From JBJHBP01 sp050485685 (lineage in GTDB: Bacteria > Pseudomonadota > Gammaproteobacteria > Steroidobacterales > Rariloculaceae), in assembly GCA_050485685.1 (NCBI GenBank), contig JBJHBW010000002.1, positions 167,053 through 231,052 on the forward strand: a stretch of DNA of 64,000 nt, given 5' to 3'. Of this stretch, positions 7,689 through 14,352 are shown one piece after another. Position numbers and translations under genes: made by a program. The notes below the pieces were generated by a model. That model saw only the letters and a list, made by a program, of their open reading frames with translations, had not been told where the DNA came from and did no database searches. Each line of letters starts with the position of its first letter. Within the stretch, counting starts at the first letter, position 1.

Positions 7689-8725
7689 CAGGCTTTTCCT
7701 CCTCCGCCGCCGTTCTGTACAGGCAGGCGCATGTGAAATACGGTTCGGCCCGGCTGACTGGTGAACTCGATCACGCCGCCGTTGCGGCTCACAAGATCCT
7801 GCGCAATGGTCAGTCCCAGCCCTGTACCGGTGGTTCGGCCGGTGACCAGCGGATAGAAGATCGTTTCCTTGAGGTCGTCGGGAATGCCCGGACCGCTGTC
7901 CTCGACCTCGGCTGACAGCACCAGCCTGTGCTGCTCGCCGCCAAGGTTGTAGTTCGACAGCGCGCGCGTGCGGAACACCAGGCGACCGCTGCTTCCCACG
8001 GCTTCAAGCGCGTTGCGCGCCAGATTCAGAAAGGCCTGGATCATCTGGCTGCGATCCACATTCAGCGGCGGCAGACTGGGATCGTAATCACGCACCAGGG
8101 CGACGCCGTCGGGCTTTTCGGCCGCAATCAGTTTCGCCACATGTTCGGTGATCTGGTGAATGTTGGTCGGCTCCTGCCTGGGTGCACCACCGGCCTTGAG
8201 GATGTTGTCCACCAGCGCATTGAGACGATCGGCCTCTTCGATGATGACGCGCGTGTAACGCTTCAGATCCTGCCCCGGCAACTGTCGCTCCAGCAGTTGC
8301 GCCGCGCCGCGCAGTCCGCCCAGGGGATTGCGGATTTCATGCGCGAGCTGGGCGACCATGCGACGGCTGAGCTGCTGCTGCGTGACCAGATCGGCGTCAC
8401 GGCGCAGCTGGCGGTCTCTTTCGGTGTCGGTGAATTCCAGCAGCACGCCGCCGTCGTATTCGAGCGGCGTGGCGTGACAGTCCAGTTTCAGATGACGGTC
8501 GGCAACACGAAGCTCAAGTTCGCGAAGCCGGAAGGTGGTGCCGCTCTTCAGAACCCGATGACACAGTGCGACGAGATCGTTGGCGGCCTGCAGCACTGCG
8601 CCGACTGGCCGACCAAGTACCTGTCGTTCACTGACACCGAACAGGTTCTCCGCGGCGGAGTTGAGAAAGGCGCAGGTGAGATCGTGATCGAGCAGCAGTA
8701 CGGCGGTCTGAAGACTGCCGAGCAT
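7688..8725 (-). CDS. ntrB: Nitrogen regulation sensor kinase NtrB (GlnL)
   Basis: Soluble histidine kinase/phosphatase controlling NtrC in response to PII. It has a PAS domain (about 1-100), a HisKA segment with phosphorylated His in AHEIRNPLGG (H129), an N-box LARNALEA and ATP-binding DSGPGIPDDL and GTGLGL. With the ATG at 8725 it is 345 aa, close to E. coli NtrB (349). The frame continues open well upstream through the preceding gene, but no better start with a ribosome-binding site is seen after the DUF4124 stop at 8800, so the exact N terminus is uncertain by a few residues. Confidence 0.95.
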   Translation of the reverse strand: MLGSLQTAVLLLDHDLTCAFLNSAAENLFGVSERQVLGRPVGAVLQAANDLVALCHRVLKSGTTFRLRELELRVADRHLKLDCHATPLEYDGGVLLEFTDTERDRQLRRDADLVTQQQLSRRMVAQLAHEIRNPLGGLRGAAQLLERQLPGQDLKRYTRVIIEEADRLNALVDNILKAGGAPRQEPTNIHQITEHVAKLIAAEKPDGVALVRDYDPSLPPLNVDRSQMIQAFLNLARNALEAVGSSGRLVFRTRALSNYNLGGEQHRLVLSAEVEDSGPGIPDDLKETIFYPLVTGRTTGTGLGLTIAQDLVSRNGGVIEFTSQPGRTVFHMRLPVQNGGGGGKA

Positions 8726-8799
8726 TTCACGATGATCCGCGCGGGCACGGTTGCGTGGCCGTGCGCCGGAAGCCGGCGACCCGGCACTGCGTGTGCCGC

Positions 8800-9366
8800 T
8801 TACCGGCCCGGAATGTTCTGCGGTGGCGCCAGGCGCGGCACGTTCGGATTGAACGGATTCTGGATGCTGGTCTGCTGCACAAAGAATGTGACCGGATCGG
8901 AGCGCTGCAATTCGCGGCCCGTCTGGTCGATGATCACCGCCTGCAAGGTGTGTTCTCCGCGCCAGACTGCGTCCACAACGAAACGTGGAATGCGCCGCGC
9001 GAGGTCCTGACGCTGGCCGTCCAGCACCAGATCGACCTGGTGCCCCGCCAGCAGTTCCGGCGTCAGCTGCACTTCTACGGTGAGTGTGCCGCCGATGTTC
9101 CACAGCGTCTCGTCGGCGGCCGGGCTGGACACCCCCAGCGTGTACCGTTGCGACGGATCCGCAGCTGACTGCCCCGATGAGGTCGCTGGCGGCTCGGCCC
9201 GTGGCATGGGAATGGTCTGCGCGGAACTCAGTTCGATCTGCCTGGCACCCGGCACCGGCCGGTCGGAATAATGCACCTGGCCGGTCTCGTCGGTCCACGT
9301 CCATACCTGCGCCAGCGCGGTGCTGCCTGCGCAGAACAGTAACGTCACGATCAGCCACGTTCTCAT
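8800..9366 (-). CDS. Secreted DUF4124-domain protein in glnA-ntrBC operon
   Basis: 188-aa exported protein with a signal peptide (MRTWLIVTLLFCAGSTALAQ) followed directly by a DUF4124 domain (VWTWTDETGQVHYSDRPVPGA), then a low-complexity linker and a C-terminal beta-rich region (about 75-165) resembling an Ig-like fold. A start at 9402 would place charged residues before the signal. DUF4124 proteins commonly sit between glnA and ntrB in Gammaproteobacteria; their role is unknown, presumably envelope-related. It lies on the same strand as its neighbours with 104 bp after glnA. Confidence 0.85.
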   Translation of the reverse strand: MRTWLIVTLLFCAGSTALAQVWTWTDETGQVHYSDRPVPGARQIELSSAQTIPMPRAEPPATSSGQSAADPSQRYTLGVSSPAADETLWNIGGTLTVEVQLTPELLAGHQVDLVLDGQRQDLARRIPRFVVDAVWRGEHTLQAVIIDQTGRELQRSDPVTFFVQQTSIQNPFNPNVPRLAPPQNIPGR

Positions 9367-9407
9367 TCCTCGAAGCTTAGCCCCAACCAGGCGGGGCGCC
9401 AACCGGC

Positions 9408-9434
9408 GCGGCGGGAGAATGTGAACCCCGCCGC
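9408..9434 (-). terminator. GC-rich hairpin after glnA
   Basis: Arms 9408-9415 and 9427-9434 form a perfect 8-bp GC stem downstream of glnA and before the DUF4124 gene. No T-run follows, so it may be a partial attenuator or an mRNA 3'-end protector that keeps glnA expression above ntrBC, rather than a full intrinsic terminator. Confidence 0.4.
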
Positions 9435-9470
9435 ACCGTTGGCTTAACTTAAGTCCCGTACCGCCCCGGA

Positions 9471-10880
9471 TCAGAGGCTGTAGTACATGTCGAACTCGAC
9501 CGGATGAGTGGTCTTCTGCAGGCGCAGGATTTCCTGCTGCTTCAGCGCAATGTACGCATCGATCAGATCGTCGCTGAACACATCGCCGGCCTTCAGGAAG
9601 TCACGGTCCTTGTCGAGAGCCTCGAGGGCCTGCTGCAGACTGAACGCCACGGTCGGAATGGCCTTCTCCTCTTCAGGAGGAAGGTCATACAGATCCTTGT
9701 CTATGGCTTCGCCCGGATGGATCTTGTTCTTGATACCATCCAGTCCCGCCAGCAGCAGTGCGCTGAATGCGAAGTAGGGATTCGCGGAGCTGTCCGGGAA
9801 CCGGACCTCGACACGCCTTGCCTTGGGATTGGCGACGTAGGGCACCCGAATCGCGGCAGAGCGGTTGCGGGCCGAGTAGGCCAGCAGCGTCGGCGCTTCG
9901 AAACCCTTCACGAGACGCTTGTAGCTGTTCGTGCTGGCGTTCGTGAATGCGTTGATCGCATGGGCATGCTTGAGGATGCCACCGATGTAGTACAGGGCCG
10001 TTTCCGACAGGCCGCCGTAGCCGTCACCGCTGAACAGATTCTTGCCATCCTTGGACAGCGACTGATGCACGTGCATGCCGCTGCCGTTGTCGTCCACCAG
10101 TGGCTTGGGCATGAAAGTCGCCGTCTTGCCATAGCTGTGCGCGGTGTTCAGCACAACGTACTTCAGCACCTGCACTTCGTCGGCCTTGCGGGTCAGCGTT
10201 GCAAAGCGCACGCCGATCTCGCCCTGTCCGGCAGTGGCCACTTCGTGGTGATGCACTTCGGTGACCAGCCCCATTTCCTCCAGTGCCAGGCACATCGCGG
10301 AGCGCATGTCGTGCAGCGAATCCACCGGCGGCACCGGGAAGTAACCGCCCTTGACTGTCGGTCTGTGGCCCGTGTTGCCGGCCTCCGAGACCTTGCCGGA
10401 CTGCCAGTGCGCTTCGGCAGAATCGATCGCGTAGAACGCGCCCTGCATCGCAACCGACCAGCGCACATCGTCGAAGACAAAGAACTCGTTCTCCGGACCG
10501 AAGTACGCTTCATCGGCGATGCCCGTTGAGCGCATGTAGTCTTCGGCGCGCTTGGCCAGTGAACGGGGATCGCGGCTGTAGCCCTGCATTGTCGCCGGCT
10601 CGTAGACGTCGCAGCGCATGTTCAGCGTGGGCTCCTCACAGAACACGTCAATGACCGCAGATGAAGAGTCCGGCATCAGGATCATGTCCGAGTCCTGAAT
10701 GCCCTTCCATCCTGCGATAGATGATCCATCGAACATCTTGCCTTCCTCGAAGAAGGCGTCGTCAATGGCGTGGGCGGGCAGGGTCACATGCTGTTCCTTG
10801 CCCCGGGTGTCGGTCAGGCGCAGGTCCACGAACTTGACGCCCTTTTCCTTCATCAGTTTCAAAACGTCCGCTGGCGACAT
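9471..10880 (-). CDS. glnA: Glutamine synthetase type I (GlnA)
   Basis: Dodecameric enzyme making glutamine from glutamate, ammonia and ATP. The 469-aa protein has the family signatures FDGSSIAGW (50-58), GPENEFFVFD (128-137), the NGSGMHVHQS metal/ATP segment (265-274), NRSAAIRVP (339-347), and the adenylylation site Tyr398 in KDLYDLPPEE, showing control by GlnE as in E. coli. It is the first gene of glnA-DUF4124-ntrB-ntrC and is preceded by a sigma-54 promoter. Confidence 0.98.
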   Translation of the reverse strand: MSPADVLKLMKEKGVKFVDLRLTDTRGKEQHVTLPAHAIDDAFFEEGKMFDGSSIAGWKGIQDSDMILMPDSSSAVIDVFCEEPTLNMRCDVYEPATMQGYSRDPRSLAKRAEDYMRSTGIADEAYFGPENEFFVFDDVRWSVAMQGAFYAIDSAEAHWQSGKVSEAGNTGHRPTVKGGYFPVPPVDSLHDMRSAMCLALEEMGLVTEVHHHEVATAGQGEIGVRFATLTRKADEVQVLKYVVLNTAHSYGKTATFMPKPLVDDNGSGMHVHQSLSKDGKNLFSGDGYGGLSETALYYIGGILKHAHAINAFTNASTNSYKRLVKGFEAPTLLAYSARNRSAAIRVPYVANPKARRVEVRFPDSSANPYFAFSALLLAGLDGIKNKIHPGEAIDKDLYDLPPEEEKAIPTVAFSLQQALEALDKDRDFLKAGDVFSDDLIDAYIALKQQEILRLQKTTHPVEFDMYYSL

Positions 10881-10992
10881 GTTCTCTCCTCCGTTATGTC
10901 GTTGTCCGGTCGCGAAAGATTCGCAACGGTTTCCAGTTTCAGGTGCCCGCCGGAACCAATCCGGTGCTGCCCGCTTTCAGAGCCTGAAGATG

Positions 10993-11008
10993 TGCACTTT
11001 CTGTGCCA
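10993..11008 (-). promoter_or_regulatory. Sigma-54 promoter of glnA
   Basis: On the minus strand TGGCAC (11008-11003), five bases and GTGCA (10997-10993) match the -24/-12 consensus TGGCAC-N5-TTGCA with the invariant GG and GC spaced correctly. Transcription would start near 10982, about 100 nt before the glnA ATG. The neighbouring ntrC and candidate NtrC sites upstream support it. Confidence 0.75.
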
Positions 11009-11070
11009 GCCCGGCAGAAAGGTTAAGTCATTGAAAAAATTAGACTCGACCCAGCGGAGCATGACCAGTC

Positions 11071-11088
11071 TGCACTGATATGGCGCAG
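11071..11088 (-). promoter_or_regulatory. Candidate NtrC-binding site
   Basis: TGCAC-N7-GCGCAG at 11071-11088 resembles the NtrC dyad (GCAC-N7-GTGC) with one mismatch in the right half. It is about 100 bp upstream of the predicted glnA start site, a usual enhancer distance. Confidence 0.5.
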
Positions 11089-11152
11089 GCACGTGGCAGA
11101 TATGCCTCATCGTAGTGCATTTGGCAGGGGCCAGCACCAGCTTTGCGCAGTG

Positions 11153-11169
11153 CACACCGTGCCGGTGCA
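11153..11169 (-). promoter_or_regulatory. Candidate NtrC-binding site
   Basis: On the minus strand TGCACC-N5-GGTGTG (11169-11153) matches ten of twelve fixed positions of the NtrC consensus TGCACC-N5-GGTGCA. It is about 180 bp upstream of the predicted glnA transcription start, and also lies about 85 bp before glyS. Confidence 0.5.
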
Positions 11170-11211
11170 GGCAACCATGACGGCCAGAACGGTCCGTGAT
11201 CGGTATACTTG

Positions 11212-11228
11212 CCGGCCTTGCAGGCCGG
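11212..11228 (+). promoter_or_regulatory. Hairpin in glyS leader
   Basis: Perfect 7-bp arms (11212-11218 and 11222-11228) around a 3-nt loop, 17 nt before the glyS ATG. It is just downstream of TATACT at 11204-11209. Such a stable stem near the ribosome-binding region could reduce or regulate initiation; no known riboswitch or T-box feature is visible. Confidence 0.4.
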
Positions 11229-11245
11229 TCAGGCCGGGGAAACAT

Positions 11246-12847
11246 ATGGAACTGATGGATAAGATCGTCGCGCTGTGCAAGCGGCGCGGATTCATATTTC
11301 CGTCCAGCGAAATCTACGGCGGCCTGAACGGCTGCTGGGATTACGGACCGCTGGGCGTGGAGCTGAAGCGCAATATCAAGCAGGCCTGGTGGGAGGACAT
11401 GATCAGCCAGCACGACGAGACGGCCGCGCCCTCTGGTGCACCGTCCGCGTTCTCCATGGTCGGTCTGGACGCATCACTGCTGATGAATCCGCGTGTCTGG
11501 GAGGCCAGCGGACACGTCGGCGGCTTCAGCGACCCGATGGTGGACTGCCGCGAGACGCGGGTCCGCTACCGTGCCGATCAGCTTGCGCTGTTCGAGGTCC
11601 TGGTCGACGGCGGAGCGGCCGGCGCCGGCGCGTTGGAGATTGCGCCCGGCCAGACGGCGATATTCGCAACCCATGGCGACGTCAGTGCCAGCGACAGAGA
11701 GGAGCTGCTGGCGCCGCACAGAAAGCGTATCGCGTCGTTGATGCGCAGCCCGACGGGGCCGGGCGGGAAGGCGGAGATCACCGGGATCCGGGCGGTGCCG
11801 GGTGCCCTGCAGGATGAAGCGCTGCGGTCGCGCGTTTTCGCCCCCGGCGCCAGTGAGCCCGGGACACTGACCGCACCGCGCGCGTTCAATCTGATGTTCA
11901 AGACGCACGTGGGGGCGCTGGAGGATCATTCCAGTATTGCCTATCTGCGCCCGGAAACGGCGCAGGGAATATTCGTCAACTTCAAGCATGTCTGTGATAC
12001 GGCGCGTGTGAAACTGCCGTTCGGCATCGGGCAGATCGGGAAGGCTTTCCGCAACGAGATCAATCCGCGCAACTTCACGTTCCGCAGTCGTGAGTTCGAG
12101 CAGATGGAAATCGAGTTCTTCTGTCGCGGTGAGGATGCTGCGGGCTGGTACACCTGGTGGCGGGATCGCCGCTATCAGTGGTATCTGGATCTGGGCCTGA
12201 GCCGTGAACGGCTGCATCTGCGCGAACACGAGCAGGACGAACTGGCGCATTACGCCGCGGCCTGTGCGGACGTGGAGTACGAGTTTCCGTTCGGCCAGAG
12301 CGAGCTGGAAGGCATTGCCAATCGCACTGACTTCGATCTTGGCCGACACATGGAGATCAGCGGCAAGGATCTGCGCTACTTTGACGACGCGGAACCGGAT
12401 GCGGAGAAGCGGCGTTTCCTGCCTTACGTGATCGAGCCGTCGGCCGGCGCCGATCGTGCTGCGCTGGCCTTCCTGTGTGATGCCTACTGCGAAGACGAAG
12501 TTGGCGGTGAGGCACGCACCGTGCTGAAACTGCATCCGCGACTGGCGCCGATCAAGGCGGCTGTGCTGCCGCTGGTCAGAAAGGAACAGATGCCGGAGCG
12601 GGCGCTGGCGATCTACCGATCCCTGCGACGCCGGTTCAACGTCTACTACGACGACAAGGGCGCGATCGGGCGACGTTACCGGCGCCAGGATGAGGCCGGC
12701 ACACCGTTCTGCTTCACGATTGACGGGCAGACGCTCAGCGACGACACGGTGACGGTCCGCGAGCGTGATACCTGCAGCCAGGAGAGGATTCCGGTTGCCG
12801 GGATCTCGGAATGGCTGGCCGCCCGGCTGGGTCAGGCATCCGGCTGA
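11246..12847 (+). CDS. glyS: Glycyl-tRNA synthetase, dimeric (alpha2) class II type
   Basis: Charges tRNA-Gly with glycine. This 533-aa protein is the single-chain class IIa enzyme of the eukaryotic/Thermus type, not the GlyQ/GlyS tetramer standard in Gammaproteobacteria. Signatures: GCWDYGPLGVELKRN (29-43), VWEASGHVGGFSDP (84-97), motif 2 FRNEINPRNFTFRSREFEQ (268-286), PYVIEPSAGADR motif 3 (393-404) and a C-terminal anticodon-binding domain (about 430-533). The insertion at about 115-205 lacks the Cys pairs often found there and is Ala/Gly-rich. The ATG at 11246 fits the family; the open frame extending upstream is unconserved. It is followed 7 bp later by gmhB and then plsC, the genes that normally follow tetrameric glyQS near the origin in Pseudomonas. 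Confidence 0.95.
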   Translation: MELMDKIVALCKRRGFIFPSSEIYGGLNGCWDYGPLGVELKRNIKQAWWEDMISQHDETAAPSGAPSAFSMVGLDASLLMNPRVWEASGHVGGFSDPMVDCRETRVRYRADQLALFEVLVDGGAAGAGALEIAPGQTAIFATHGDVSASDREELLAPHRKRIASLMRSPTGPGGKAEITGIRAVPGALQDEALRSRVFAPGASEPGTLTAPRAFNLMFKTHVGALEDHSSIAYLRPETAQGIFVNFKHVCDTARVKLPFGIGQIGKAFRNEINPRNFTFRSREFEQMEIEFFCRGEDAAGWYTWWRDRRYQWYLDLGLSRERLHLREHEQDELAHYAAACADVEYEFPFGQSELEGIANRTDFDLGRHMEISGKDLRYFDDAEPDAEKRRFLPYVIEPSAGADRAALAFLCDAYCEDEVGGEARTVLKLHPRLAPIKAAVLPLVRKEQMPERALAIYRSLRRRFNVYYDDKGAIGRRYRRQDEAGTPFCFTIDGQTLSDDTVTVRERDTCSQERIPVAGISEWLAARLGQASG

Positions 12848-12854
12848 CGGTGCG

Positions 12855-13406
12855 ATGAAGCTCATCGTTCTTGACCGCGACGGCGTGATCAATGCCGAGT
12901 CGGCTGACTATGTCCGTGATGCCGATGAGTGGCATCCGCTGCCTGGAAGTCTCGAAGCCATCGCGCGGCTGCATGCCGCAGGCTATCGGATCGTCGTCGT
13001 GACCAACCAGGCCGGCATTGGTCGCGGCATCATGTCCGAGGATGCGGTGTTGCGCGTACACGAGCGCATGCTGGAAGAAGTGAAGCGCGCGGGTGGTGCG
13101 ATCGCGAGCATTCAGTACTGTCCCCACAGTCCGGATCAGGGTTGCGATTGTCGCAAGCCGGAACCGGGCATGCTGCGCAACGTGGAGCGCGAGTTCGGCT
13201 GTTCGTTGCGCGATGTGCCTTTCGTGGGAGACAAGAGCAGTGATATCGGCGCTGCGCGCGCGGTCGGTGCAAGACCGGTGCTGGTGCTGACCGGATACGG
13301 CAAGGGGACGCTTGCGAAACTGCGCGAGGCGGGTGAGTTCGACGACGTCGCGGTGTACCCGGACCTCGCCACGTTTGTCAGCGAACTCCTGGAAGCCGGT
13401 TCGTGA
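12855..13406 (+). CDS. gmhB: D-glycero-beta-D-manno-heptose-1,7-bisphosphate 7-phosphatase GmhB
   Basis: HAD phosphatase of ADP-heptose synthesis for the LPS inner core, 183 aa. The nucleophile motif is LDRDGVIN (D7, D9), followed by VVVTNQAGIGRG, the zinc-binding loop with CPHSPDQGCDCRKPEPGM (about 94-111), and the acidic motif VGDKSSDI. The start at 12855 is 7 bp after glyS; the stop overlaps the next gene's GTG. The gene order GlyRS-gmhB-plsC-gyrB is conserved near gammaproteobacterial origins. Confidence 0.95.
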   Translation: MKLIVLDRDGVINAESADYVRDADEWHPLPGSLEAIARLHAAGYRIVVVTNQAGIGRGIMSEDAVLRVHERMLEEVKRAGGAIASIQYCPHSPDQGCDCRKPEPGMLRNVEREFGCSLRDVPFVGDKSSDIGAARAVGARPVLVLTGYGKGTLAKLREAGEFDDVAVYPDLATFVSELLEAGS

Positions 13407-14134
13407 GCGCTGCGCGGCGCCCGGCGCGGAAAGTCGCGTCGATTCTGTTCACCAGTTACATGTTTCTGTCGGTGCCGTTCTACGCGGTCGCCGTGCTGGT
13501 CAGTGGCCTGTTCTCACATCCCGTGCGCTATCGCACCGCAAGCAGCTGGGTGGACTCGGTGCTGTTCATGTTGCGCCGGCTGTGCGGGCTGGACTACCGG
13601 GTAGAAGGGCTGGAACAACTGCCCGACAGACCCTGCGTCGTGCTGATGAAGCATTCGTCGGCCTGGGAGACCATCGCACAGATTCGCATCTTTCCCCGCC
13701 AGACCTGGGTACTGAAACAGGAACTGCTGTGGATTCCTTTCTTCGGCTGGGCGCTGAAGGTGTTGCGGCCCATCGGCATTGACCGCCGCGGGGGACGGGT
13801 TGCCGTGCAGCAGGTGGTCAGTGAAGGTCGCGCGCGGCTGCAGGAAGGCCTGTGGGTGGTGATCTTCCCCGAAGGCACGAGGATGCCCGCGGGCCAGACC
13901 CGACGCTACGGCCTGAGCGGCGCACTGCTGGCCGCTGAAACCGGCGTGCCCGTAGTACCCGTTGCGCACGATGCCGGCGACTACTGGCCACGACGCGGCT
14001 GGTGGAAACGCCCAGGCACCGTGCGCCTGGTGATCGGACCACCGATCGCAACACAAGGCCGTGACCCCAGAGAGATCAACGAAGAAGCCCAGTCCTGGAT
14101 AGAAGCAAAGGTCGCCGAACTGCGCGCCCGGTAG
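13403..14134 (+). CDS. 1-acyl-sn-glycerol-3-phosphate acyltransferase (PlsC-like)
   Basis: Membrane-associated lysophosphatidate acyltransferase of phospholipid synthesis, 243 aa, GTG start overlapping gmhB by 4 bp. An N-terminal membrane segment (about 15-42) precedes the acyltransferase blocks: KHSSAWET (block I, with Glu replacing Asp of the HX4D motif, as is usual in this subgroup), the IDRRGG segment, and FPEGTRMPAG (block III). It corresponds in position to the PlsC-type gene between gmhB and gyrB in Pseudomonas. Confidence 0.9.
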   Translation: MSAARRPARKVASILFTSYMFLSVPFYAVAVLVSGLFSHPVRYRTASSWVDSVLFMLRRLCGLDYRVEGLEQLPDRPCVVLMKHSSAWETIAQIRIFPRQTWVLKQELLWIPFFGWALKVLRPIGIDRRGGRVAVQQVVSEGRARLQEGLWVVIFPEGTRMPAGQTRRYGLSGALLAAETGVPVVPVAHDAGDYWPRRGWWKRPGTVRLVIGPPIATQGRDPREINEEAQSWIEAKVAELRAR

Positions 14135-14207
14135 AACGCCCCGTACCGAACTCCACGGAGCCGCAACGTCTCGGGCGATCCCGACCGATCCCGACCATCG
14201 TCAATGA

Positions 14208-14324
14208 GGTCAACGTTGGAAGCAGGGCCGTTTGCGGGGCGTGTGCGGCCATGGATGGCCGCACCGAGGCTACACGGACGTATTCACGCCGTCCCCGCAA
14301 ACGGCCCTGTTTCCAACGTTGACC
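14208..14324. repeat. Palindromic intergenic element, copy 2 (inverted)
   Basis: Reverse-complement copy of the element at 3201-3290. The outer inverted arms are longer here, 14208-14239 and 14293-14324, 32 bp with one mismatch (14222). The inner dyad 14243-14264 is the same 10-bp arms. As with copy 1 it lies between convergent genes (plsC-like and gyrB) and could end transcription in both directions. Confidence 0.85.
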
Positions 14325-14352
14325 GCCGCGACAAAGGCCAAAGAAAAAAGAG

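Larger units (their letters stand above)
10881..11245. other. glnA-glyS divergent regulatory region
   Basis: This 365-bp stretch has no credible gene. It holds the glnA sigma-54 promoter, two candidate NtrC sites and, next to glyS, a TATACT hexamer at 11204-11209 that may be a -10 element, though no convincing -35 is seen. Confidence 0.7.
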
